In this document: positions 38,011-47,044 of the stretch, piece by piece
How positions within the stretch are numbered: position 1 is the stretch's first letter
Layout: each line of letters starts with the position of its first letter
From: Shinella pollutisoli
GTDB lineage: Bacteria > Pseudomonadota > Alphaproteobacteria > Rhizobiales > Rhizobiaceae
Length of the DNA: 64,000 nucleotides
Reading direction: 5' to 3'
Assembly: GCF_024609765.1 (NCBI RefSeq)
Contig: NZ_JANFDG010000001.1
Span: 239,818-303,817, forward strand
Program-made: the position numbers and the translations under genes
The notes under the pieces: model-generated
Told to the model about the DNA's origin: nothing
Seen by the model: the letters and a program-made list of their open reading frames with translations, nothing else
The model's database searches: none

Positions 38011-38922
38011 ATGATCCTCTACGGAACCAATCCCATCGCCTGGTCCAACGACGACGACCAGACTATCGGCGCCCATCTCTCGCTGGAAGACTGCCTGTCC
38101 GACTGCCGCCGTATCGGCTTCGACGGCATCGAGAAGGGCCACAAGATGCCCGACGAGGGCGCGGCGCTGAAGGCGAAGCTCGGCGAATACGGCCTGCGCT
38201 TCGTCGGCGGCTGGCATTCGACCAACCTGCTCGTCAACGACATCGACACCGAGAAGGCGGCGCTGCAGCGCTTCATCGACATGACCAAGGCGGCGGGCGG
38301 CGACCATATCAACGCCTGCGAATGCTCGAACACCGTCCACGGCAACGACAAGGTCCCGGTCAACGACCGGCCGATCATGACGGATGCCGAATGGCAGCGT
38401 TTCTCCGCCGGCTACGAGGAACTGTCGCGCTTCGCCGCCGAACAGGGCGTGACGATGGGCTATCACCACCACATGGGCACGATCGTCGAGAGCGCCGCCG
38501 ACATCGACCGCTTCATGACGATGGCCGGGCCGCACACGCGGCTGCTGCTCGACACCGGCCATTGCACCTTCGGCGGCGCCGACCCGGCCGTCGTCGCCGG
38601 AAAGTACATGGACCGCGTGACGCATATCCACGCCAAGAACATCCGGCCCGAGATCATGCGGCAGGTGCGCGCGGAAAACCTCTCCTTCCTCGAAGGCGTG
38701 CGCCGCGGCGTCTTCACGGTGCCGGGCGACCCGGAGGGCTGCGTCGACTTCGCGCCGGTGCTGGCGATCGCCGCCCGGCACGGCTATTCCGGCTGGCTGG
38801 TGATCGAGGCCGAGCAGGACAGCGCCGTGCGCGAGCCCTTCCACTACCAGAACATGGGCCTTGCCGCCCTGAAGCGCCTGGCCCGCGAGGCCGGGCTGGA
38901 CAAGGCCGCCGCGTCGGCCTGA
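38011..38922 (+). CDS. iolE: myo-Inosose-2 dehydratase
   Basis: A 303-residue TIM-barrel enzyme with the IolE-type [60 protein letters not shown] and VIEAEQD metal and active-site stretches. It dehydrates scyllo-inosose to the substrate of IolD. A paralogue (41984-42910) on the other strand shares the HIH-K-R-E and FTVPG stretches. Confidence 0.92.
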   Translation: MILYGTNPIAWSNDDDQTIGAHLSLEDCLSDCRRIGFDGIEKGHKMPDEGAALKAKLGEYGLRFVGGWHSTNLLVNDIDTEKAALQRFIDMTKAAGGDHINACECSNTVHGNDKVPVNDRPIMTDAEWQRFSAGYEELSRFAAEQGVTMGYHHHMGTIVESAADIDRFMTMAGPHTRLLLDTGHCTFGGADPAVVAGKYMDRVTHIHAKNIRPEIMRQVRAENLSFLEGVRRGVFTVPGDPEGCVDFAPVLAIAARHGYSGWLVIEAEQDSAVREPFHYQNMGLAALKRLAREAGLDKAAASA

Positions 38923-38932
38923 GGAGGAAACC

Positions 38933-39745
38933 ATGAGTCATCTGCTGCGCCGCCCCTTCGGTACCCACGGCAAGGTGCACGAGATCACCCCGCAATCGGC
39001 CGGCTGGCGCTATGTCGGCTTCTCGCTCTACCGGCTGCGCGAGGGCGAGACGGCCGCCGAGGCGACCGGCGGCATGGAGGCCATCCTGGTGATGGTGGAG
39101 GGCAAGGCGCGTTTCTTCGCCGCCGGCCGGGACTGGGGCGAGCTCGGCGAGCGCATGGACGTCTTCGAGAAGACGGCGCCGCATTGCCTCTACGTGCCCG
39201 ACGGCGCGCACTGGGAGGCGCGCGCGACGACCGATTGCACGATCGGCGTCTGCCTCGCCCCCGGCTGGGCCGGGCGTGAAGCGCGCCGGATCGGCCCGGA
39301 CGGCATCCGGCTGACGCCGCGCGGCACCGGCTCCAACGAGCGCCTCATCAACAACATCGCCATGGAGGCCGAGGATTACTGCGACAGTCTGCTGGTGACG
39401 GAGGTCTTCACCCCGGCCGGCAACTGGTCGTCCTATCCGAGCCATCGCCACGACGAGGACGATTTTCCCCGCATCACCTATCTGGAGGAGACCTACTACC
39501 ATCGCCTCAACCCCGCCCAGGGTTTCGGCGTCCAGCGGGTCTATACCGAGGACGGCACGCTCGACGAGACGATCGCGGTGAAGGACCACGACGTCGTGCT
39601 GGTGCCGCGCGGGCACCATCCCTGCGGCGCGCCGCACGGCTACGAGCTCTATTACCTGAACGTCATGGCCGGCCCGCGGCGCGCCTGGCGCTTCGAGCCC
39701 GATCCGGCGCATGCCTGGATCCTCGAACGCGACAAGCCGCGCTGA
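38933..39745 (+). CDS. iolB: 5-Deoxy-glucuronate isomerase
   Basis: A 270-residue double-cupin protein of usual IolB length. The metal-binding stretch SSYPSHRHDEDDFPRITYLEETYYHR (His-x-His and Glu) is intact, as is VLVPRGHHPCGAPHGYELYYLNVMAGPRR. It isomerises 5-deoxyglucuronate to 5-dehydro-2-deoxygluconate, substrate of IolC. GAGGAGG ribosome site. Last gene of the operon; its stop is 6 bases from the convergent gene. No iolA (methylmalonate semialdehyde dehydrogenase) is present in the window. Confidence 0.93.
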   Translation: MSHLLRRPFGTHGKVHEITPQSAGWRYVGFSLYRLREGETAAEATGGMEAILVMVEGKARFFAAGRDWGELGERMDVFEKTAPHCLYVPDGAHWEARATTDCTIGVCLAPGWAGREARRIGPDGIRLTPRGTGSNERLINNIAMEAEDYCDSLLVTEVFTPAGNWSSYPSHRHDEDDFPRITYLEETYYHRLNPAQGFGVQRVYTEDGTLDETIAVKDHDVVLVPRGHHPCGAPHGYELYYLNVMAGPRRAWRFEPDPAHAWILERDKPR

Positions 39746-39751
39746 GTGCCT

Positions 39752-40798
39752 TCATTCGTCGAGCCCGGCTTCCGTGAAGCGGATGCCGAGGCCGCCACGG
39801 ATGGCATCCAGCACCGCCATCGTGTCGAGCGTGGCATCGAGCGGCCGGCATGCGCTTTCAAGGCCGCCGGCGGAAATCGTCCGGGCGACGTCGGCGGCCT
39901 CGTAATAAAGCCCCTCGAAATGCGCTCCCCTCGGCTCCTCGTAGCGGAGCACGACCGAGCCGTCGAGCGAGCGGACCTCGAACCCGCCGGGCAGGTGGAA
40001 CTCCGAGGTGAAGCGGATCGAGCCCTTCGTGCCGACGATCGCGGCATTGGTGGGCGTGAAGCCGTAGAGGGTCGTCGACATCGTGCCGAGCGCCCCTTTC
40101 GCGTTGGCGAGCACCACGGAGAGCTGGCCGTTCACGCCGGCCGGGTCGTCCGTGCCGAGGCCCACGACCCGTTCCGGCACGTCGAGGAGCTTGGTCAGGA
40201 ACGAGACCGGATAGGTGCCGAGGTCGAGCAGCGGGCCGCCGGCGAGCCGTGCATCGAAGATGCGGTGGCCGCGCGGCAGGTATTCGCCGTATTCCGTATA
40301 GACCGACCGGATCTCGCCGATCGTCCCGGCATCGAGCACCTGCTGGAGGACGTCGAACTTCGGCAGGAAATACGTCCACAGCGCCTCGGCGAGGAACACG
40401 CCCTTGCGCCGCGCCGCGGCGACCATCTCCATTGCCTGCGCCCGGTTCAGCGCCATCGGCTTCTCGACCAGCACATGCTTGCCCGCCTCGATGGCCAGCA
40501 GCACATGCGCATGGTGCAGGTTGTGCGGCGTCGCCACATAGATCACGTCGATACCGGCATCGGTGACCAGCGCCTCGTAGCTGCCATGGGCGCGGGCGAT
40601 CCCGAAGCGGGTCGCGAAGGCATCGGCCGCCGCTTGCGTGCGCGATCCGACGGCGGCGATCTCCTGCCGGGTGTGCGCCTTGACGGACTGCGTGAACTTC
40701 CCGGCGATCCAGCCGGAGCCGAGGATGCCCCAGCGCAGCGGCGGGGCCTCCATGGCAGGCGCGATCCGCGCGGCGGGCAGCGTTTGCGGGAACGTCAT
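39752..40798 (-). CDS. Gfo/Idh/MocA-family dehydrogenase (DHDH/trans-dihydrodiol type)
   Basis: A 348-residue oxidoreductase: WGILGSGWIAGKF Rossmann motif after a 20-residue N-terminal extension, catalytic VEKPMALN, and EALWTYFLPKFDVL with GGPLLDLGTYPVSF, which place it with the dimeric dihydrodiol/glucose-fructose-oxidoreductase subgroup. Start taken at the ATG at 40798 (GGAGGGATGAGG). It is the last of a four-gene minus-strand operon and follows its neighbour by 4 bases. Probably oxidises a polyol or sugar with NAD(P); substrate unknown. Confidence 0.8.
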   Translation of the reverse strand: MTFPQTLPAARIAPAMEAPPLRWGILGSGWIAGKFTQSVKAHTRQEIAAVGSRTQAAADAFATRFGIARAHGSYEALVTDAGIDVIYVATPHNLHHAHVLLAIEAGKHVLVEKPMALNRAQAMEMVAAARRKGVFLAEALWTYFLPKFDVLQQVLDAGTIGEIRSVYTEYGEYLPRGHRIFDARLAGGPLLDLGTYPVSFLTKLLDVPERVVGLGTDDPAGVNGQLSVVLANAKGALGTMSTTLYGFTPTNAAIVGTKGSIRFTSEFHLPGGFEVRSLDGSVVLRYEEPRGAHFEGLYYEAADVARTISAGGLESACRPLDATLDTMAVLDAIRGGLGIRFTEAGLDE

Positions 40799-40802
40799 GG
40801 CC

Positions 40803-41987
40803 TCATCCCTCCACGCGGCCGGCGACGGTTTCCCACGCCTTCGTCTCCAGCGAGCGCTCCATCGCGTCGATGATGCGCTCGTTGGCAAGCCCGAAGGCGA
40901 AGTTCGGGAAGCAGTCGGCGTCGTTGACGATGCCCTCGATCAGGTCGCGCACCTCGATGACCTTGACGTCGAAATAGCCGAGCCCGCCGCCGGCGAAATC
41001 GAAGCCGAAGAAGGCGGAGAATTGCGGCACCTGGCTGCCGGCGAGGATCGTCTTGAAGCCGCGGTCGGCCTTCGGGTCGTTGAAGCGGGAGACCTTCAAC
41101 TCGTTGAAGCGCTCGCCGTCCATGAGGATCGTGCCCTCCGTGCCCGAGACCTCCCAGTAGACGCCGAAGACTTTTCCCGCCGCCACGCGCGAGGCCTCGA
41201 TCGTGCCGCCGGCACCGCTCGAAAAGCGCACGAGCGTCTGGATCTGGTCCTCGTTCTCGACTGTCGCCCGCGGCGCGTCCCCGGATGCCTTCGCGCCGTA
41301 GCCGGAGCCGCCCTGCGGCACCGGCCGCGTCGGGAAGAAGGTCTGCGATTGGGCGACCACGCTCTCGACGTCGCCCATCAGGTATTGCGCCACGGAGATC
41401 ACGTGGCTGCCGAGGTCGCCCAGCGCGCCGGAGCCCGCCTCCCTGCGCGTGCAGCGCCAGGAGAAGGGAAGGTCGGGATCGTTGAAGAAGCCCTGGTCGA
41501 ACCAGCCGCGGAAGCGCATCGGCACGCCGATGTCGCCGCGATCGATCAGTTGCCTGGCGAGCATGGCGGCGGGCGTCTTGATGTTGTTGAAGGCGACCAT
41601 CGTCTTGACGCCCTTGCTCCGCGCGGCGGCGGCCATCTCCTCCGCCTCGGCGAGCGTCACCGACAGCGGCTTCTCGCAATAGACGTGCTTGCCGGCGGCG
41701 ATCGCCGCCAGCGCCATCTCGTGGTGGAGGGCGTTCGGCGAGGTGATGTCGACCACATCCACCGCCGGGTCCTCGACCAGCCGGCGCCAGTCGCCCGTGG
41801 AGCGCTCGAAGCCGAAGCGGGCGGCCGCACCCGCCGCGAGCGCCTCGCTCGCATCGGCGAGCATGTAGAGGCAGGGAACGGCCGGCAGGTCGCGGTAGAG
41901 CAGGCTCGCGCGGCGATAGGCATCCGCATGCGCCTGGCCCATGAAGCCGGAGCCGATCAGGCCGATGTTGAGGGTCTTCCTGCTCAT
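40803..41987 (-). CDS. Gfo/Idh/MocA-family dehydrogenase (long form)
   Basis: A 394-residue oxidoreductase with IGLIGSGFMGQAHADAYRRA, catalytic CEKPLSVT and GALGDLGSHVISVAQYLMG (active-site His). Its start codon overlaps the stop of the IolE-like gene upstream (ATGA), showing translational coupling. Length and the GSHVI motif resemble the long Gfo/Idh enzymes that oxidise C3 of glycosides or inositol derivatives. Substrate unknown. Confidence 0.8.
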   Translation of the reverse strand: MSRKTLNIGLIGSGFMGQAHADAYRRASLLYRDLPAVPCLYMLADASEALAAGAAARFGFERSTGDWRRLVEDPAVDVVDITSPNALHHEMALAAIAAGKHVYCEKPLSVTLAEAEEMAAAARSKGVKTMVAFNNIKTPAAMLARQLIDRGDIGVPMRFRGWFDQGFFNDPDLPFSWRCTRREAGSGALGDLGSHVISVAQYLMGDVESVVAQSQTFFPTRPVPQGGSGYGAKASGDAPRATVENEDQIQTLVRFSSGAGGTIEASRVAAGKVFGVYWEVSGTEGTILMDGERFNELKVSRFNDPKADRGFKTILAGSQVPQFSAFFGFDFAGGGLGYFDVKVIEVRDLIEGIVNDADCFPNFAFGLANERIIDAMERSLETKAWETVAGRVEG

Positions 41988-42910
41988 GTGCGGTCTCCCT
42001 TGGCGAAGGTGTCGAGGATATGGTCGAAGGCGCGGCTGACGGCCGGGCGCGGCGGGGCGAGCGCCGGGTCCTGCTCGGCCTCCACCACCAGCCAGCCGCG
42101 ATAGCCGCTGTCGCGGACGAAGCCGGCGAGCGGGGCGAAATCGACGGTGCCGCCGCCCGGCACCGTGAACATGCCCAAGCGGACACCGGCATTGAAGCTG
42201 AGGTCGCCGGCCCGCACCGCCGCCATCTCCGGCCCGCGCACGTCCTTCAGGTGGATGTGGACGATGCGGTCGCCGAAGCGCTCGATCAGCCGGACGTAGT
42301 CGAAGCCGCCGGCGACAGCATGGCCGGTGTCGAGCAGCAGCCCGACCTCCGGGCCCGTGCGGTCGAACAGGCGGGAGATCTCGTCGAAGGTCTCCGCCAC
42401 CATCATCAGGTGGTGGTGATAGGCAAGCGTCAGGCCGTAGTCGCCCGAGAGCCGCTGGGCGAATTCGCCGAGCCGCGCGGCATAGGCCGCGACGTCCGCC
42501 TCCGGCATGAGGCGCCTCTGCGACATCGGCGCGTCGAGCGGCGCGCCGGGCGCCATCATCGCCACCTCGCCATAGACCAGCACCGCGCAGCCCATCGCCC
42601 GCAGCAGGCCGGCATGGGCGGCGACCGCCGCCATTTCCGCGTCCACCCCGCGCTCGGCCAGCTCGCCGGAATGCCAGCCCGAGGCAAGCACGAGGCCGCG
42701 GCTTTCCAGCAGCGGCGCGAGGAGTGCCGGATCGCGCGGGAACTTGCGGCCCAGCTCGACGCCCCGGTAACCCACGGCGGCGGCGTCATCCAGGCAGGTT
42801 TCCAGCGATATGCCCTCGCCGAGATCCGTCAGCACGTCGTTGGCCCAGGAGAGCGGGCTCACGGCGAGGCGCACGCCTTCCGGCAGCGCCGCCAGCTTCT
42901 CTTTCGTCAT
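41984..42910 (-). CDS. IolE-like TIM-barrel dehydratase/isomerase
   Basis: A 308-residue paralogue of IolE. It shares with the operonic IolE the sequence of AYHHHLM, LLLDTGHA-GG, HIHLKDVRGPEMAAVRAGDLSFNAGVRLGMFTVPGGG and VVEAEQDPA. This is stronger than generic TIM-barrel similarity, so it likely dehydrates an inosose-like ketose. Start at ATG 42910; a GTG at 42931 gives 7 more residues. It is the second gene of the minus-strand operon, 27 bases after an IolG-like gene. Confidence 0.8.
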   Translation of the reverse strand: MTKEKLAALPEGVRLAVSPLSWANDVLTDLGEGISLETCLDDAAAVGYRGVELGRKFPRDPALLAPLLESRGLVLASGWHSGELAERGVDAEMAAVAAHAGLLRAMGCAVLVYGEVAMMAPGAPLDAPMSQRRLMPEADVAAYAARLGEFAQRLSGDYGLTLAYHHHLMMVAETFDEISRLFDRTGPEVGLLLDTGHAVAGGFDYVRLIERFGDRIVHIHLKDVRGPEMAAVRAGDLSFNAGVRLGMFTVPGGGTVDFAPLAGFVRDSGYRGWLVVEAEQDPALAPPRPAVSRAFDHILDTFAKGDRT

Positions 42911-42937
42911 GTCTTCACCCCTGTAATACACCGGCGG

Positions 42938-43945
42938 TCACGGCCGCCAGTCCGGCCCGATATGGATCGGCATGCCCTTCCGCATGGAGACGAGGGCCGC
43001 CTCGGCGATCCGCTGCGCCTCCAGTCCGTCGCGGATGCCGGCGAGCGGCGGCCGGCCCGTTTCGACGAGGTCGGCGAAGGCCGCCATCTCGGCGCGATAG
43101 GCCTCCGCGAAGCGCTCGATGAAATAGTTCATCGGCGGCGACGCGCGGAACCCGCCGGCATCGGCGACCGTCACGCCGCGTTGCGGCCGGTTCTCGATAT
43201 AGAGGACTTCCTTCGCGCACAGCGCCTCCAGCCGCTGGTCGTAGCCGAAGGGCGCGCGGCGGCAATTGACCATCTGCACGAAGCGGCCCGAAGCCGAGGT
43301 GAGCGTGACCATGGCCGTGTCGATGTCGCCGGCCGCACCGATCTCCGGATCGATCAGGCAGCCGCCGACGGCATAGACCGTGGCGATCTCTTCGCCGAGC
43401 AGGTAGCGCGCCATGTCGAAATCGTGGATCGCCTGGTCGCGGAACATCCCGCCCGACCGCTCCACATAGGCGGGCGGCGGCGGCGACGGATCGCGGGTGT
43501 GCATGACGACATGTTCGAGCGGGCCGGCCGCACCGCTCGCGATCCGCTCCCGCACGTAGCGGAAATCCGGATCGTAGCGGCGCTGGAAGGCCATGAGGCA
43601 GGCGACACCCGAGGCCTCGACGGCCTTCGCCACCCTCTCGACGGTCGAAAAATCGAGGCTGACGGGCTTTTCGCAGAAGATCGCCTTGCCGGCCGCGACC
43701 GCGTTGAGGACGAGGTCGGCATGGGTATCGGTGGAACTGGCGATGACGACGCCCTTCACCGACGGATCGGCGAACACGGCCTCCGGCGCGACGATCTCCG
43801 CACCGAGCCGGGCCGCGAGATCGCGGCGCTCGTCGCTTTCGACGGGGTCGACGAGATATTTCATGCGCACCGCCGGCAGCGCCGCGGCGTTCAGCGCGTG
43901 GACCCGGCCGATGCGGCCGGCGCCGAAGACGGCGAGATCGATCAT
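42938..43945 (-). CDS. IolG-like inositol/sugar dehydrogenase
   Basis: A 335-residue Gfo/Idh/MocA enzyme closely resembling inositol 2-dehydrogenases: DLAVFGAGRIGRVHALNAAA, CEKPVSLDFSTVERV, AFQRRYDPDF and FRDQAIHDFDMARYLLGEE (the active-site D-x3-H-D-x-D). Start at ATG 43945 with GGGAGAG; an ATG at 43972 is nine residues upstream. First gene of the minus-strand operon, divergent from the LacI gene at 44057 across a palindrome. Confidence 0.85.
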   Translation of the reverse strand: MIDLAVFGAGRIGRVHALNAAALPAVRMKYLVDPVESDERRDLAARLGAEIVAPEAVFADPSVKGVVIASSTDTHADLVLNAVAAGKAIFCEKPVSLDFSTVERVAKAVEASGVACLMAFQRRYDPDFRYVRERIASGAAGPLEHVVMHTRDPSPPPPAYVERSGGMFRDQAIHDFDMARYLLGEEIATVYAVGGCLIDPEIGAAGDIDTAMVTLTSASGRFVQMVNCRRAPFGYDQRLEALCAKEVLYIENRPQRGVTVADAGGFRASPPMNYFIERFAEAYRAEMAAFADLVETGRPPLAGIRDGLEAQRIAEAALVSMRKGMPIHIGPDWRP

Positions 43946-44017
43946 CTGCAAACTCTCCCATGGCCGCGGCATTGCCGTCGGTTGCGGGGACTATAACGCG
44001 GTGCTAATGAGGGAAAA

Positions 44018-44031
44018 CGTCAATCTTGACG
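44018..44031. promoter_or_regulatory. Candidate LacI operator in divergent promoter
   Basis: A perfect inverted repeat CGTCAA-TC-TTGACG lies 25 bases before the lacI start and 72 bases before the IolG-like start on the other strand, in the 111-base divergent region. It is the only strong symmetric element there. Confidence 0.5.
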
Positions 44032-44056
44032 AGATCTCTTCAAACCGGGCAGGACG

Positions 44057-45070
44057 ATGGGCAAGCCGACGGCAAGGGATCTAGCGGTTGCGGCGGGCGT
44101 GTCGCTCTCGACGGTCGACCGCGTCCTCAACAATCGCGGCGGCGTTACCGAGGACAAGGAGCGCCGCGTGCTCGACTGCGCCCGCCGGCTCGGCATCGAC
44201 CGCGCCCTCAACCAGCGGCCGGCGCGGACGCTGCGCATCGCCGTCCTGCTCCAGGCGCCCGACAATCCCTTCCATGCCGCGGTCCAGGCGAATTTCGAGG
44301 CGGCGAACAGGGACTTTCCCCACTACAACCTGCAATTCCGGATCCACCACATCGATCCGGCCCGTCCCGCCATGACGGTGGACCTCGTCAACGCCCTGTC
44401 GGCGACCTCGGACGGGCTCGTCGTCGTCAGCCCGCAGAACGACGCGGTCGCCGCAGCCTTGCGCGCCTTCGGCCGCGGCGGAAAGCCGGTGATGACCTTC
44501 GCGACGGATATCCGCGATGCCGGTCGCTATGCCTATGTCGGCCCGGACAACCGCAAGGCGGGCCGCGTCGCGGGCGATCTCATGGGTCGCCTCCTCGGCC
44601 GGGAGGGCGGCGACGTCGTCGTCATCTCCGGCATGCTCAGCATGATCGGCCACGAGGAGCGCGAGATGGGATTCCGCGCCGTGCTGCGCGAGCGCTATCC
44701 GCGCTGCCGGGTGGCCGACGTGCTGGAGAGCATGGAGCGGGGCGAGCGGGCGGGCGACCTCGTCTTCGCCGCGCTGAAGTCCAACCCGCGCATCCGCGGC
44801 ATCTACAATGCGTCGGCGGGCGCGCAGCCGGTGGTCGACGCGATGAAGGCGCTCGGCAAGCGCGACGCGGTCGTCTTCATCACCCACGAGCTCACCGAGG
44901 ACCGCCGCCGCCTGCTGCGCGAGGGCATGATCGACGCCATCATCGATCAGGACCCCGCGCTGGAGGTGCGGACCGCCGTCGAGGCGCTCGCCGCCCGCTT
45001 CGGGCGCAGGGACGGGCCGCCCGCATCGCTCGTCACGCCGATCCACATCCATATGATCGAGAACGGCTGA
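44057..45070 (+). CDS. LacI-family regulator of the minus-strand dehydrogenase operon
   Basis: A 337-residue LacI protein with the helix-turn-helix PTARDLAVAAGVSLSTVDRVLNNRGGV (residues 4-29) and a ribose-type sensor domain (IAVLLQAPDNPFHAAVQANF; VVISGMLSMIGHEEREMGFRAVL). Divergent orientation and the palindrome at 44018 point to control of the 39752-43945 operon and of itself. It resembles the LacI gene at 26467 (both use the STATVDRVLN/SLSTVDRVLN recognition helix), so cross-talk between the two clusters is possible. Confidence 0.87.
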   Translation: MGKPTARDLAVAAGVSLSTVDRVLNNRGGVTEDKERRVLDCARRLGIDRALNQRPARTLRIAVLLQAPDNPFHAAVQANFEAANRDFPHYNLQFRIHHIDPARPAMTVDLVNALSATSDGLVVVSPQNDAVAAALRAFGRGGKPVMTFATDIRDAGRYAYVGPDNRKAGRVAGDLMGRLLGREGGDVVVISGMLSMIGHEEREMGFRAVLRERYPRCRVADVLESMERGERAGDLVFAALKSNPRIRGIYNASAGAQPVVDAMKALGKRDAVVFITHELTEDRRRLLREGMIDAIIDQDPALEVRTAVEALAARFGRRDGPPASLVTPIHIHMIENG

Positions 45071-45082
45071 CGACCGCTCCGA

Positions 45083-45111
45083 GAAAACATGCCTCGAAAA
45101 ATCATGTTTTC
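45083..45111 (+). terminator. Possible hairpin end of the LacI gene
   Basis: GAAAACATG (45083-45091) pairs perfectly with CATGTTTTC (45103-45111). It is AT-rich and its 3' arm contains only four T, so termination is uncertain. Confidence 0.35.
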
Positions 45112-45116
45112 ATCCG

Positions 45117-45138
45117 CTCTTTGCGTTGGCGCAAAGAG
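45117..45138. promoter_or_regulatory. NnrR/FNR-type palindrome upstream of the nnrS operon
   Basis: A perfect 22-base palindrome, two 9-base arms around TTGG, contains TTGCG-N4-CGCAA (45121-45134). This 5-4-5 architecture is that of the FNR/CRP superfamily, and the TTGCG/CGCAA variant is what I recall for NnrR, the nitric-oxide regulator of alphaproteobacteria. It is about 102 bases before the first gene of an operon containing nnrS. Confidence 0.6.
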
Positions 45139-45239
45139 TGCCGCGGTGCGAAGGTGTCATGTCCGCAACGGTAATCTTGACAAACGAAAAGTCGGCGAGC
45201 CGCCGGCCGCGGCGGTTTCCGGCGAGGAAAGGACAGGAA

Positions 45240-46229
45240 ATGACCGTGACCCTTCTCAATCGCCGCGAGGTTCTGGGCGGCCTCTCCGCACTGGCCGTCG
45301 CCACGCTGGCCGCACCCTCGACCCTCCGGGCGGATGCAGCGCTGACGCTCTACGGCCCGCCGGCAGCTCCCTCCGCCGTGCTCGCCCACGCGGTCAGGGC
45401 CGGCTTCCTCAAGGACGTCGCGCCGGCCGCCGAATTCCGCGCCTGGAAGACGCCGGACGAGATGCGCGCGGCCGTCGCCTCCGGCTCGATGGGCGCGGTG
45501 GTCATGCCGAGCTATGCGGCGGCGAACCTCCACAATCGCGGCCTCGGCCTCGGGCTCCTCAACATCCTGACGACCGGCCTCCTCTACATCGTCTCCAAGG
45601 ACGAGACGCTGACGACGATCGACGGCCTCAAGGGCCGCACGCTCGCCCTGCCCTTCAAGAACGACATGCCCGACCTCGTGCTGGCGCGGCTCCTGAGGCA
45701 GGCGGACCTCGCGCCGGGCGACGTCGCGCTGGAATACACCGCCTCCCCGCCGGAGGCCGTGCAACTGCTGCTGACCGGCCGCGCCGACGCGGCCCTTCTC
45801 AGCGAGCCGGCGGCGACCGGCGTCATCATCAAGGCGAAGTCGCTGTTCATGACCGTGCACCGCGTCATCGACGTCCAGGCGGCCTGGGCAGCGGTCTCCG
45901 GCACGCCGGAGATCCCGCAGGCGGGGCTGGCGCTCACGACCGAGGTGCAGGAGGCGCTGGGCAAGACCGGCATCGAGGCGCTGCAGACGGGCATAGAGGC
46001 GGCGCTCGCCGATGCACTCGCCGATCCCCGGACGGCGGCCGAGGCGGCGGCCGACGCGCTCGGCTTCCCGGCGGAGATCGTCGCCGCCTCCTTCCCGACC
46101 AGCCACCTCGGCGCGATCCGCGCCAGTGCGGCGCGCGGCAGCCTCGAAGCCTTCTACGACGTGCTGGCGGAAGCCAATCCGGCGCTGATCGGCGGCAAAA
46201 AGCCGGGCGACGGCTTCTATCTGGCGTAA
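45240..46229 (+). CDS. Tat-exported ABC transporter substrate-binding protein (NitT/TauT type), unknown substrate
   Basis: A 329-residue binding protein related to nitrate/sulfonate/NMT1-type proteins. The signal peptide has a twin-arginine motif NRREVLGG followed by a hydrophobic stretch (LSALAVATLAAP), implying export folded, perhaps with a bound ligand. The mature part has LTLYGPPAAPSAVLAHAVRAGFL and GLKGRTLALPFKNDMPDLVLARLLR, as in this family. ATG at 45240 is chosen for the signal peptide. It leads an operon with a matching permease, ATPase and nnrS behind an NnrR-type palindrome; its ligand could be a nitrogen, sulfur or metal-related compound. Confidence 0.75.
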   Translation: MTVTLLNRREVLGGLSALAVATLAAPSTLRADAALTLYGPPAAPSAVLAHAVRAGFLKDVAPAAEFRAWKTPDEMRAAVASGSMGAVVMPSYAAANLHNRGLGLGLLNILTTGLLYIVSKDETLTTIDGLKGRTLALPFKNDMPDLVLARLLRQADLAPGDVALEYTASPPEAVQLLLTGRADAALLSEPAATGVIIKAKSLFMTVHRVIDVQAAWAAVSGTPEIPQAGLALTTEVQEALGKTGIEALQTGIEAALADALADPRTAAEAAADALGFPAEIVAASFPTSHLGAIRASAARGSLEAFYDVLAEANPALIGGKKPGDGFYLA

Positions 46230-46234
46230 CCGCG

Positions 46235-47044
46235 ATGCAGGCGACGCTCGCAGGCCTCGGCTGGACCGGCCGCTACCTCTGGGCGGGCTGGGCGGGCCTT
46301 GCGGGCATCTTCTGTCTGCTTGCCGCCTGGCAGGCGGGGCACGAGATCTACGGCTCCTTCATCCTGCCCTCGCCGGCCGAGACGGCGGCGGCCATCGCCG
46401 ACCTCTCGCGCCGGCCGGACTTCGGCACGATCCTCCGGCAGACCGCCGGCCGGGCGCTCGCCGGCTTCGCCATCGCCGCCGCGCTGGGCACAGCGACGGG
46501 GCTCGTCGCCGGCTATTCCTTCGCCGCCATGCGGCTGATGAAGCCGGTCGTCACCGTCATGCTCGGCGTGCCGCCCATCGGCTGGATCGTGCTGGCGCTG
46601 ATCTGGTTCGGCTCGACCGGCGGCACGGCGGTGATGACGGTGGTGATCGCCTCCGCACCGCTCTCGTTTGCCGGCGCGCTGGAGGGCGTGGCCAAGCGCG
46701 ACCGCCAGCTCGACGTCATGGCGCAGTCCTTCGGCGCCTCGCTCGCCTACCGGCTGCGCACGATCACCCTGCCGCACGTCCTCTCCTATCTCTTCCCCGC
46801 CTGGACGACGACGGCCGGCAGCGCCTGGAAGGTCACGGTCATGGCGGAACTGCTCTCCAATTCCGGCGGCATCGGCGGCGAGCTTGCGACGGCGCGCGCG
46901 CTGTTCGACATCCCGCAGGTCACGGCGTGGCTGGCGATCACCGTGGCGCTGGCGCTTGCGACCGACTACGGCCTGCTGCATCTTGCGCGCGAGGCGATGG
47001 AGCGCTGGCGCAGCGCCGGCCTGCCCTGGGGCGTGAAGCGATGA
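46235..47044 (+). CDS. ABC transporter permease (NitT/TauT type)
   Basis: A 269-residue inner-membrane permease with about six helices and the family loop DVMAQSFGASLAYRLRTITLPHVLSYLFPAW (EAA-like, ATPase contact). It begins 5 bases after the binding protein and overlaps the ATPase start by 4 bases. Similar to SsuC/TauC/NrtB. Confidence 0.85.
   Translation: MQATLAGLGWTGRYLWAGWAGLAGIFCLLAAWQAGHEIYGSFILPSPAETAAAIADLSRRPDFGTILRQTAGRALAGFAIAAALGTATGLVAGYSFAAMRLMKPVVTVMLGVPPIGWIVLALIWFGSTGGTAVMTVVIASAPLSFAGALEGVAKRDRQLDVMAQSFGASLAYRLRTITLPHVLSYLFPAWTTTAGSAWKVTVMAELLSNSGGIGGELATARALFDIPQVTAWLAITVALALATDYGLLHLAREAMERWRSAGLPWGVKR

Noticed and set aside
45173..45188. AATCTTGACAAACG noticed as a possible second copy of the 44018 LacI operator.
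   Set aside because: Only one half matches (AATCTTGAC) and there is no inverted partner; it may be a -35 element.
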